A stretch of DNA of 64,000 nucleotides. It comes from Xanthobacter sp. NM-59 (GTDB lineage: Bacteria > Pseudomonadota > Alphaproteobacteria > Rhizobiales > Xanthobacteraceae). A program made the position numbers and the translations under genes. The notes under the pieces are model-generated. The model saw only the letters and a list, made by a program, of their open reading frames with translations, searched no databases and was not told the origin of the DNA. Each line of letters opens with the position of its first letter. Within the stretch, counting starts at the first letter, position 1. The stretch lies in assembly GCF_021401125.1 (NCBI RefSeq), contig NZ_JACBFQ010000003.1, forward strand, positions 124,001-188,000, read 5' to 3'. Of this stretch, positions 1 to 7,744 are shown in pieces.

Positions 1-340
1 CAGAATGAGGCTCGCGGCTCTCGCGTCGGCGCGATGGCCGCCCCTGCCGTTACTCCGCCAGCGTCCACCGCAGCCCCTCCGGGCCGCCCAGCATGCGGAC
101 GACCTCCCCCATCGATCAGTATTCACCAGCGCCACCAGCGTCAATTGCTCGAATCCCGCCACAAAAAGGCCGCGCCGGCGCCATCGCCGCCTTTGGTGCG
201 CGGGGCCAGCCCATGGGGCCACCTGCCACGATCATCGACTTTTCTGCCGCGCTCATCGACTAGCGCGGCCCGGCGCGATGATCATCTGGGGAAGACATGC
301 CATCTGCTCGCTTCGAGACAGGAAACGGAGCACCACAGCG
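1..340. other. Region without a supported gene
   Basis: I see no convincing gene here. Open frames exist on both strands but they have arginine/proline/alanine-rich shadow composition. On the minus strand between about 41 and 190 two short stretches in different frames look vaguely protein-like, which could be a decayed gene end, but I cannot assign a family. A Shine-Dalgarno-like GGAAACGGAG at 321-330 belongs to the gene starting at 341. Confidence 0.4.
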
Positions 341-1096
341 ATGGACATGGCGAACACTTCTGCGCGCGGTCCTGAAGGTCTGCCGGGCGCGAGCGCGGCG
401 GGCCAGCCGGGTCGCATCGGTTCCGTGACACTGCCCACCAATGGCCCGCTCAGCACCATCACCGGGTTCGACCCCACGGCGGACCAGCTGGATCTCGGCT
501 CCTCTTCCGTTCACGACCTGATCGTCGAGGACCGGGCCGAGGGCCTCGCCTTCACCGATCCCGGGAGCGGACGGGCGGTGCCGATCGAGGGCGTGTCGCT
601 CGGCCGGCTCACCGTGGACAGCTTCGTGCCGGTGAAAAACCACCATCTGCGCATGGGCCTCAGCGGCACCCTGGCGTCGAAACAGGGCCAGGAGGCGGCC
701 CCGCACACGGTCTATGCCCGCTCCCGTAAGGCGGGGCAGCTGGACCGCGTCACCTTCGATCCCGCCACCGACGTGGGGGACTGCCGCACTTACGGCAGCC
801 GCGAGCAGTTGTTCACGATGGACAGAACCGGGGGTTCCGTCATCGGCGACCCGGCCACCGGCCAGCCCCCTGTCCCGCGCCACATGAAGATGGCGGAGCT
901 GTCCGCCGGCACCTTCCTCTTCACCGGCTCCCAGGCGCGGGAAGACCATGTCTGGTCGCAGCTCGGCCTCACTGCGCTGCCGGAGACGCTGGTCATCGCG
1001 CACCGCACCATCGCCACCGGGCGCTGGCCCACCGCGGCCGGCACCGGCGCGCCGCCATCCGGCGACGCCGCGCACGCCACCGCCGGCAGCGGCTAG
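341..1096 (+). CDS. Repeat-containing protein fragment, likely detached N-terminal part of the cellulase frame
   Basis: Encodes 251 residues; the ATG at 341 is chosen because GGAAACGGAG precedes it by about 10 nt and the open frame upstream looks non-coding. No signal peptide is visible. The protein holds two copies of a roughly 55-residue repeat beginning FDPTADQLDLG (about nt 467-630) and FDPATDVGD (about nt 757-925), each ending in a L-T/A-x-x-x-F-V/L-F-type strand. I recall similar repeats beside hydrolase modules in type I secreted proteins of related bacteria, but this is from memory. The C-terminus reads AHATAGSG, then TAG, then VAQSG in the same frame, which is the middle of a Calx-beta domain whose remainder (LTFAPGE...) continues in the +1-shifted frame into the next gene. 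It is therefore probably the 5' piece of a broken or misassembled gene. Confidence 0.6.
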   Translation: MDMANTSARGPEGLPGASAAGQPGRIGSVTLPTNGPLSTITGFDPTADQLDLGSSSVHDLIVEDRAEGLAFTDPGSGRAVPIEGVSLGRLTVDSFVPVKNHHLRMGLSGTLASKQGQEAAPHTVYARSRKAGQLDRVTFDPATDVGDCRTYGSREQLFTMDRTGGSVIGDPATGQPPVPRHMKMAELSAGTFLFTGSQAREDHVWSQLGLTALPETLVIAHRTIATGRWPTAAGTGAPPSGDAAHATAGSG

Positions 1097-1254
1097 GTCG
1101 CCCAATCCGGCCCCTCACCTTCGCGCCGGGCGAAATCCGGGCGGAGGTCCCCATCCCCGTCATCGGCGCCACGACGGCACAAGCCGACGAGCGCCTTACG
1201 CTGACGCTCTCCGACGCGAGCGGCGCCAGCCTCGCCACCACTACCGGAACCATC
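1097..1254 (+). pseudogene. Remnant Calx-beta segment bridging two reading frames
   Basis: In frame 1 this stretch translates as a Calx-beta C-terminal half: LTFAPGE from about 1114, then VPIPVIG, ADERLTLTLSDASGA and GTIMNDDT, running directly into the Met at 1255. It has no ATG, GTG or TTG start with a ribosome site. The preceding strand (VAQSG, 1097-1111) lies in the frame of the upstream gene after a TAG where Calx-beta domains normally carry Tyr. One missing base near 1111-1114 and one nonsense change would explain the break. The first strands of the domain are not recognisable, so the damage is more than two point changes. Confidence 0.6.
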
Positions 1255-4200
1255 ATGAACGACGACACCAACAGCACCGACACCATCAGCTTCAGCGTCC
1301 GCGACAACTGGACCGCCGGCTTCGTGGGCGACATGACGCTGACCGCCCAGGCCGCCCTCGATGGCTGGACCGTGGCGTTCGACGCCCCATTCGAGATCTC
1401 CAACATCTGGAATGCGGAGATCGTCAGCCATGTGGGCGATCATTATGTGATCCGCAACGCCGCCTGGAACGGCACCGTGGCCGCTGCTGGCGAGGTGAGC
1501 TTCGGCTTCCAGGCCTCCCCGGGCGGCGCCACCGCCACCGTGAGCGATTTCGTCCTCAACGGCACGGCCGTGGACGGCGGCGGTGATCCCACGCCGGAGC
1601 TGCCCGCCCTCGCCATCACCGACGCCCAGGTGACCGAAGGCGATGACGGCACCTCCTATCTCACCTTCACGGTGAGCCTGTCGGCGGCCTCCGCGTCCGA
1701 TGTCAGCGTGCATTTCGCCACCGCCGACGGCAGCGCCACTGCGGGCGAGGACTATGTCGCGAAGAGCGGCAGCCTCACCTTCGCCGCCGGCGAGACGGAA
1801 AAGACCATCCGCGTGGCCGTGCACGGCGACACCGCGGTGGAAGGCAATGAGACGCTCACGCTCAGCCTCTCCTCCCCTTCCGGCGCGACTTTGGCCGATG
1901 CCAGCGCCACCGGCACTATCACCAATGACGATGTCGCCCCGCCCGCCGTGCTGCCCACCGTCTCGGTGTCCGGCACCACGGTGGTGGAGGGCAATCCCGG
2001 CACCGGATCGGGCGATGCGGCCGATGGCTGGTTCTCCACCTCCGGCAACCAGATCGTGGATGCCGACGGCAATTCGGTGAAGATCGCGGGTGTCAACTGG
2101 TTCGGCTTCGAGGGCACGAACAATTCCCCGAACGGCCTGTGGACCCGCAGCTATACCGACATGATGGACCAGATGAAGGAGCTGGGCTTCAACACCATCC
2201 GCCTGCCCTTCTCCTCCGACATGCTGCATGCCACCACGGCGTCGGGCATCGATTACTCGCAGAATCCCGATCTTCAGGGCCTCACGCCCCTGGAGATCAT
2301 GGACAAGATCGTGGACTATGCCGACGAGATCGGCATGAAGATCATTTTGGACCACCATCGCTCATCCTCGGGCGCCGGCACGTCCGAGAATGGCCTTTGG
2401 TATGACGCCGCGCATTCCGAGGCCCAATGGATCTCCGACTGGCAGATGCTGGCCGAGCGCTATGCGGACAATTCCGCCGTCATCGGCGCCGATCTGCACA
2501 ACGAGCCTTACAACGGCACCTGGGGCGGCGGCGGCGCCACCGACTGGGCGGCGGCGGCCGAGCGCGCCGGCAATGCCATTGGCGAGGTGAATTCCAACTG
2601 GCTCATCTTCGTGGAGGGCGTGGGCACCTATGAAGGCGAAAGCTATTGGTGGGGCGGCAATCTCATGGGCGTGCGCGACCGGCCCATCGCGCTCGAAGTG
2701 GACAACAAGCTGGTCTATTCGGCCCATGACTATGGCAATTCCGTCTATGCCCAGCCCTGGTTCCAGTCGTCCGACTTCGCGGCGGATCTGCCGGAGAAGT
2801 TCCGGGAGATGTGGGGCTATATCTACGAAGAAAACATCGCGCCGGTCTATATCGGCGAGTTTGGCACCAAGCTGGAGGACCCCAAGGACGCGCCCTGGCT
2901 GGAGGCCCTGACCTCCTATCTGTCCGGTGACTTTAACAATGACGGCACCACCGACATTCCGGCCGGCGACGAGGGCATCAGCTGGACCTATTGGTCGTGG
3001 AACCCCAATTCGGGCGACACCGGCGGCATCCTGGCCGACGACTGGCGCACCGTGCACACGGAAAAGCTCGCTTATCTCGAACCCATCGAGTTCGACCTCG
3101 GCGACGGCTCGGGCGACGTGGGAAGCGGGGATGCCAACGCCGCGCTGTTCGTGATCTCCCTCTCGCAGGCGGCGAGCGAAACCGTCACGGTGGATTATCA
3201 CACCGTTGCCGGCACCGCGGATTCCAGCGATTTCACCGCATCGAGCGGCACCATCACCTTCGCGGCGGGGGAGACCACCAAGGTGGTCAGCATCCCCGTG
3301 ACCGCCGACACGGCGGTGGAGGGCAACGAGCATTTCTCCCTGGTGCTCACCGATGCGGACGGCGCGGTGATCGGCATCGCGGAAGGCGTCGCGACCATCG
3401 CCGACGATGACGGCGCCGGCCCCGGTGTGCCCAGCCTCTCCATCGCCGATGCCCAGGCGGCGGAGGGGGAGGCCGGCGCGGCGGGCACCCTTGCCTTCAC
3501 CGTGAGCCTCTCGGCCGCCTCCGAGGAGGCCATCACCGTGAGCTATCACACCGCCGGCGGCACCGCGACCGAGGGCGTGGACTATACCGGCATGGACGGC
3601 ACCTTCACCATCGCCGCCGGCGAGACGCAGGCCACCATCCATGTGCCGGTGATCGGCGATTCCACCGTGGAAGCCGATGAGCGCTTCACCGTGGTGCTCA
3701 CCGGCGCCACCGGGGCCACCATCGCCGATGGCAGCGCCACCGGCACCATCGTCAATGACGACGCCGCGCGCACGGGTGACCAGCTCGCCTTCACCGTCAA
3801 TGACGATTGGGGCGCGGGCTTCGTGGGCAGCATGACGCTGACCCCGGAAGCGGATCTCAACGGCTGGACCGTCGCCTTTGACGCCGATTTCGACATTTCC
3901 AACATCTGGAATGCGGAAATCGTCAGCCATGTGGGCGACCATTATGTGATCCGCAACGCCGCCTGGAACAGCGACGTGGATGCGGGATGCCCCGTGACCT
4001 TCGGCTTCCAGGCCTCGCCCGGCGGAGCGGAAGCGGTCGCCAGTGGCCTCACCGTCAACGGCGCCGCCATCGCCAGCGAGGCGAGCCTCACGGCCGCCTC
4101 CGCCGAACTGGCGAACGACGTGCTGCTGACGGCGGCCCTGTCCCACCTGTCGACCAGCGACACGGCCTTTACGGCCGACGTGACCCTGCACAATGGGGGC

Positions 4201-4407
4201 GAGGCCACCGCCGGCTGGAGCGTGGAGATCGACACGCCGTTCGAGATCACAAGCGTGAGCGGCGCCGAGATCCTCTCGCACACGGCCGATGGCTATGTGC
4301 TGGGCCATACGGACGGCAACGGCGTGATCGGCGCCAATGACGATCTCACCTTCTCCATCGCCGGCACCGGCCGGTTCGACGCGTCGCAGTTTGGCATCCT
4401 GGTCTGA
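1255..4407 (+). CDS. Type I secreted multimodular cellulase (GH5_1 with CBM2 and Calx-beta modules)
   Basis: 1050 residues; endo-beta-1,4-glucanase acting on extracellular cellulose. Module order (approximate residues): CBM2 8-108; Calx-beta 116-229; Calx-beta first strand 233-256; GH5 257-617; remainder of that Calx-beta 618-722; Calx-beta 725-838; CBM2 843-937; degenerate CBM2-like 946-1050. The GH5 part resembles the Acidothermus E1 type (GLWTRSY, LDHHR at 365-369, LHNEP with acid/base Glu417, YIGEFG with nucleophile Glu535, TYWSWNP). No N-terminal signal peptide is present, fitting export by the ABC/HlyD pair encoded just downstream; the C-terminus ends in hydrophobic FGILV like type I secretion substrates. 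Met1255 is the first ATG in frame but sits inside the tail of another Calx-beta domain, so the natural N-terminus was probably further upstream. CBM2 copies 1 and 2 are nearly identical in DNA. Confidence 0.88.
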   Translation: MNDDTNSTDTISFSVRDNWTAGFVGDMTLTAQAALDGWTVAFDAPFEISNIWNAEIVSHVGDHYVIRNAAWNGTVAAAGEVSFGFQASPGGATATVSDFVLNGTAVDGGGDPTPELPALAITDAQVTEGDDGTSYLTFTVSLSAASASDVSVHFATADGSATAGEDYVAKSGSLTFAAGETEKTIRVAVHGDTAVEGNETLTLSLSSPSGATLADASATGTITNDDVAPPAVLPTVSVSGTTVVEGNPGTGSGDAADGWFSTSGNQIVDADGNSVKIAGVNWFGFEGTNNSPNGLWTRSYTDMMDQMKELGFNTIRLPFSSDMLHATTASGIDYSQNPDLQGLTPLEIMDKIVDYADEIGMKIILDHHRSSSGAGTSENGLWYDAAHSEAQWISDWQMLAERYADNSAVIGADLHNEPYNGTWGGGGATDWAAAAERAGNAIGEVNSNWLIFVEGVGTYEGESYWWGGNLMGVRDRPIALEVDNKLVYSAHDYGNSVYAQPWFQSSDFAADLPEKFREMWGYIYEENIAPVYIGEFGTKLEDPKDAPWLEALTSYLSGDFNNDGTTDIPAGDEGISWTYWSWNPNSGDTGGILADDWRTVHTEKLAYLEPIEFDLGDGSGDVGSGDANAALFVISLSQAASETVTVDYHTVAGTADSSDFTASSGTITFAAGETTKVVSIPVTADTAVEGNEHFSLVLTDADGAVIGIAEGVATIADDDGAGPGVPSLSIADAQAAEGEAGAAGTLAFTVSLSAASEEAITVSYHTAGGTATEGVDYTGMDGTFTIAAGETQATIHVPVIGDSTVEADERFTVVLTGATGATIADGSATGTIVNDDAARTGDQLAFTVNDDWGAGFVGSMTLTPEADLNGWTVAFDADFDISNIWNAEIVSHVGDHYVIRNAAWNSDVDAGCPVTFGFQASPGGAEAVASGLTVNGAAIASEASLTAASAELANDVLLTAALSHLSTSDTAFTADVTLHNGGEATAGWSVEIDTPFEITSVSGAEILSHTADGYVLGHTDGNGVIGANDDLTFSIAGTGRFDASQFGILV

Positions 4408-4428
4408 GGCCCGCACCTCGCCAGGATG

Positions 4429-4462
4429 GGCCGGCGGCTTTCGCGCCGCCGGCCACCCTTTT
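4429..4462 (+). terminator. Intrinsic terminator/attenuator after the cellulase gene
   Basis: A perfect 10-bp stem, GGCCGGCGGC at 4429-4438 pairing with GCCGCCGGCC at 4445-4454 around a 6-nt loop, is followed by ACCCTTTT. It sits between the cellulase and the exporter gene that starts at 4538, so partial read-through would give more substrate than transporter message. Confidence 0.65.
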
Positions 4463-4537
4463 CACGCACCGCCTCCTCCCGAGCGATCGCCGCGCGCCGG
4501 CGAGGAGACGGTGCGCCCCCGCCCCGGAGGATCGCCC

Positions 4538-6265
4538 TTGAAGCCCCTTTCCCCCTCCCCCGCCTCGCGCGTCGGCGCGGCCCTCGCCGCCTGCCGGGGG
4601 GCGCTGGCGACGGTCGGCGTGTTTTCCGCCGTCATCAATCTGCTGATGCTGTCGGGCTCGTTCTACATGCTCCAGGTCTATGACCGGGTGCTGACCTCCC
4701 ATTCGGTGCCCACCCTCATCGGCCTGTCGGCGCTGCTGCTGTGCGCCTTCGCCCTGCAAGGCTTCCTCGATGCGGTGCGGGTGCGCATGCTGGCCCGCAT
4801 CGGCGCCCGCTTCGACGCCGATGTCGCCCCCGCCGCCTTCGAGGCGGTGCGGCGACTGTCCGTGCTCGGCTGGCGCTCGGAACAGGCGGGCCAGCCGGTG
4901 CGCGATCTCGACCAGATCCGCGCCTTCCTGGCCTCCCTCGGCCCCACCGCTCTGTTCGACATGCCGTGGATGCCGCTCTTCATCGCCGGCTGCTTCCTGC
5001 TGCATCCCTGGCTCGGCGGGCTGGCGCTGTTCGGCGGGCTCGTCATCTTGGCCCTCACCGCGCTCACCGAGATGAAGAGCCGCGCCGCCACCCGGGCCCA
5101 GCTCGAAAGCCGCGCCGTACGCGAGAGCGTGGTGAATGCCAGCCGCCGCAATGCGGAGGCCATCACCGCCATGGGCATGGGCCCCGCCTTCGCCCGCCTC
5201 TGGCTTGAGGCTCACGGCCGGCACATGCGCGACTGGCTGGCCGGCGCGGACATCACCAGCGCCGCCGGCGCCGCGGCGAAGGTGTTCCGCATGGCGCTGC
5301 AATCGGCGGTGCTGGGCCTCGGCGCCTATCTCGCCATTGAGGGGGAGATTTCCGGCGGCGCCATGATCGCAGCCTCTATCATGACGTCCCGCGCCCTCGC
5401 GCCCATCGAGATCGCGGTGGCCAACTGGAAGGGCTTCGTCGCCGCCCGCCAGAGCCTTGCGCGCCTGAAACGCACCCTCGACATGCCGGCCCTGGCCACA
5501 AGCAGCTCCCTGGCCCTGCCGCCGCCCAGCCGGCACCTGGCGGTCGAAAATCTCATCGTCGCCGCGCCCGGCAGGCAGGCGCCCATCCTTAAGGGGCTGA
5601 GCCTCACCCTCAAGGCTGGCCAGGGGCTGGGCATCATCGGCCCCAGCGCCTCCGGCAAGTCCACCCTCGCCCGCGCCTTGGTGGGCGTGTGGCCGGCGCT
5701 GAAGGGCGATGTGCGCCTCGATGGCGCCGCCCTCGATCAATGGGGTGAGGAGGCCCGCCACATCGGCTACCTGCCCCAGGATGTCGAGCTGTTCGACGGC
5801 ACGGTGGCGCAGAACATCGCCCGCTTCGACCCCGACGCCGCCTCAAAGGCCGTGGTCGCAGCGGCGCGCGCAGCCGGTGCCCATGAGCTCATCCTGCGCC
5901 TGGAGCGGGGCTATGACACGCCTATCGGCGAAAGTGGGGCGGCCCTTTCCGCCGGCCAGCGCCAGCGCATCGGCCTTGCCCGCGCGCTGTACGGGGACCC
6001 GTTCCTGGTGGTGCTGGACGAGCCCAATTCCAACCTCGACCAGGATGGCGATGCGGCTCTGACCGCCGCCGTGAAGGGCGTGCGCGGGCGCGGCGGCATC
6101 ATCGTCGTCATCACCCATCGGCAGGCGGCCATTGCCGGCGTCGACCTGGTGGCGGTGATGGCCGATGGCGCCATCAAGAGCCACGGGCCGAAAGACGAGG
6201 TTCTGCAAGCCCTGGCGCGACAGGCCGGCGTCTCCCGCATCCCCCAGCCGAAGGTGGCCTCATGA
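4538..6265 (+). CDS. Type I secretion system ABC permease/ATPase (PrtD/HlyB-like)
   Basis: 575 residues from a TTG start chosen because GGAGG at 4526-4530 lies 7 nt upstream; the longer open frame would run back into the cellulase gene. The fused membrane and nucleotide-binding protein exports unfolded proteins from cytoplasm to exterior with an HlyD adaptor and an outer-membrane TolC. Visible: hydrophobic segments near the N-terminus (SAVINLLMLSGSFYMLQVYDRVL), further ones near 130-180 and 260-300, Walker A GPSASGKST at 368-376, a LSAGQRQR signature and a VLDEPNSNLD Walker B. This is the PrtD-type subgroup without the N-terminal C39-like domain of HlyB. The preceding cellulase is the likely cargo; no tolC lies in this operon. 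An in-frame GTG at 4511 is an alternative start. Confidence 0.88.
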   Translation: MKPLSPSPASRVGAALAACRGALATVGVFSAVINLLMLSGSFYMLQVYDRVLTSHSVPTLIGLSALLLCAFALQGFLDAVRVRMLARIGARFDADVAPAAFEAVRRLSVLGWRSEQAGQPVRDLDQIRAFLASLGPTALFDMPWMPLFIAGCFLLHPWLGGLALFGGLVILALTALTEMKSRAATRAQLESRAVRESVVNASRRNAEAITAMGMGPAFARLWLEAHGRHMRDWLAGADITSAAGAAAKVFRMALQSAVLGLGAYLAIEGEISGGAMIAASIMTSRALAPIEIAVANWKGFVAARQSLARLKRTLDMPALATSSSLALPPPSRHLAVENLIVAAPGRQAPILKGLSLTLKAGQGLGIIGPSASGKSTLARALVGVWPALKGDVRLDGAALDQWGEEARHIGYLPQDVELFDGTVAQNIARFDPDAASKAVVAAARAAGAHELILRLERGYDTPIGESGAALSAGQRQRIGLARALYGDPFLVVLDEPNSNLDQDGDAALTAAVKGVRGRGGIIVVITHRQAAIAGVDLVAVMADGAIKSHGPKDEVLQALARQAGVSRIPQPKVAS

Positions 6266-7578
6266 GCAGCCCGCACGATCCCCGCCATGAGGCCAGCCGC
6301 GCCCTGCGGCGGTTGGCCTTGGCCGGCGGCTCCGCCATCGCCCTGTTCGCCGGAACCGTCGGCGTGTGGGCCGTCACCACCTCCCTTTCGGGGGCAGTGG
6401 TCGCGCCCGGCCAATTCGTGGTGGATGGCAATGTGAAAAAGATCCAGCACCCCACAGGCGGCATCGTCGGTGCCCTCGAGGTGCGCGAGGGGGACCTGGT
6501 GCAGCAGGGCGCGGTGGTGCTGCGCCTCGACGACACCATTCCCCGCGCCAATCTCCAGATGATCTCCAACCAGCTCGACGAATTATCCGCCCGCCGCGCG
6601 CGCCTCAAGGCGGAACGCGACGGCCGCGCGGCCATGGGCCCGGTGCCCGAGCTGGAGCCGCGCGGCACTGCCCCGGACATCGCCGCCTTGATCGCCGCCG
6701 AGGAGCGCCTCTTCTCCGCCCGCCGGGAGGCGCGGGAGGGGCAGAAGGCGCAGCTCATCAAGCGCATCGGACAGCTGGGCGACGAGATTGCCGGCCTCAA
6801 GGCCCAGCAGGAGGCCAGTGCGCGCCAGAGCGTGCTCATCGCCGAGGAGCTGGAGGGGGTGCGCGGGCTTTATGAGAAGAACCTCGTCTCCATCAGCCGC
6901 AAGGCCGTTCTGGAGCGCGACGCCGCCGAGCTGGACGGGCAGAAGGGACGGCTCATCGCAGCGGTGGCGGAGGCCGAAGGCAAGATCGCGGAGACCAATC
7001 TTCAGATCATCCAGATTGATGCCGGCCTGCGCGAGGACGTCATGCAGGAGCTCCAGGAGGTGGAGAGCAAGATTGCGGAGCTCACCGAGCGCCGCGTGAC
7101 CGCCGAGGACCAGCTGAAGCGCATCGAGATCCGCGCGCCGGTGACGGGTTATGTTCACCAGCTCGCCCTGCACACGGTGGGCGGGGTGCTGACCCCGGCG
7201 GAGCCGGCCATGCTCATCGTGCCGGCCCAGGATACGCTGCAGGTGGAAGCGCGCGTGAACCCCACCGATATCGACCAGATCGCGCCCGGCCAGATGGCCC
7301 ATGTGAAGGTGCGCGCCTTCAACCAGCGCACCACGCCGGAGCTCAAGGCAAAGGTCGAGCGCATCGCCCCCGACACCAGCCGCGACCAGCAGACGGGGGC
7401 CGTCTACTACACCATCCGCCTGGCGGTGCCGAAAGAGGAGCTGGCACGGCTGGCGCCCCACGGCGTGGCGGCGGGCATGCAGGCCGACGTGTTCGTGAAG
7501 ACCGTGGACCGCACGCCGCTGGAATACATCGCCAAGCCCCTGCACGACCAGATCGCCAAGGCCTTCCGCGAGCGCTGA
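6262..7578 (+). CDS. Type I secretion membrane fusion protein (HlyD/PrtE family)
   Basis: 438 residues, starting in an ATGA overlap with the ABC exporter, so the two are translationally coupled. One membrane helix lies near residues 15-40 (LALAGGSAIALFAGTVGVWAV) with a short cytoplasmic tail before it. A biotinyl-lipoyl-like segment (VREGDLVQQGAVVLRLDD) follows, then a long coiled coil rich in Glu, Arg and Gln (about 100-290), then the second lipoyl half (IRAPVTGYVHQL) and a beta-barrel region. It bridges the inner-membrane exporter to an outer-membrane channel encoded elsewhere. Length and architecture are normal for PrtE/HlyD adaptors. Confidence 0.88.
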   Translation: MSSPHDPRHEASRALRRLALAGGSAIALFAGTVGVWAVTTSLSGAVVAPGQFVVDGNVKKIQHPTGGIVGALEVREGDLVQQGAVVLRLDDTIPRANLQMISNQLDELSARRARLKAERDGRAAMGPVPELEPRGTAPDIAALIAAEERLFSARREAREGQKAQLIKRIGQLGDEIAGLKAQQEASARQSVLIAEELEGVRGLYEKNLVSISRKAVLERDAAELDGQKGRLIAAVAEAEGKIAETNLQIIQIDAGLREDVMQELQEVESKIAELTERRVTAEDQLKRIEIRAPVTGYVHQLALHTVGGVLTPAEPAMLIVPAQDTLQVEARVNPTDIDQIAPGQMAHVKVRAFNQRTTPELKAKVERIAPDTSRDQQTGAVYYTIRLAVPKEELARLAPHGVAAGMQADVFVKTVDRTPLEYIAKPLHDQIAKAFRER

Positions 7579-7633
7579 GCCGCCCGGCTGGTGCGAAGGA
7601 CACCGGTGCCGATCCCCTTGGCGCCGGCAGAGC

Positions 7634-7660
7634 GCGCCCGCCGCCCTCCACGGCGGGCGC
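7634..7660. terminator. Hairpin between convergent genes
   Basis: GCGCCCGCCG at 7634-7643 pairs perfectly with CGGCGGGCGC at 7651-7660 around a 7-nt loop, between the adaptor gene (+) and the RND pump gene (-). No long T-run follows on either strand, so it may be a weak bidirectional terminator. Confidence 0.4.
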
Positions 7661-7744
7661 CTCGCTCATCAAGGCGCGACACCCTCACCTATCCGGGCCT
7701 GCCCTGCCGACAGGTCACGGATGCCCCGAGAGGCCGCGCGCCCG

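Noticed and set aside
150-170. TCGAATCCCGCC resembling a tRNA T-loop and 3' end
   Set aside because: The 5' T-arm, anticodon and acceptor strands are absent, so it is not a tRNA gene or a convincing attachment site.
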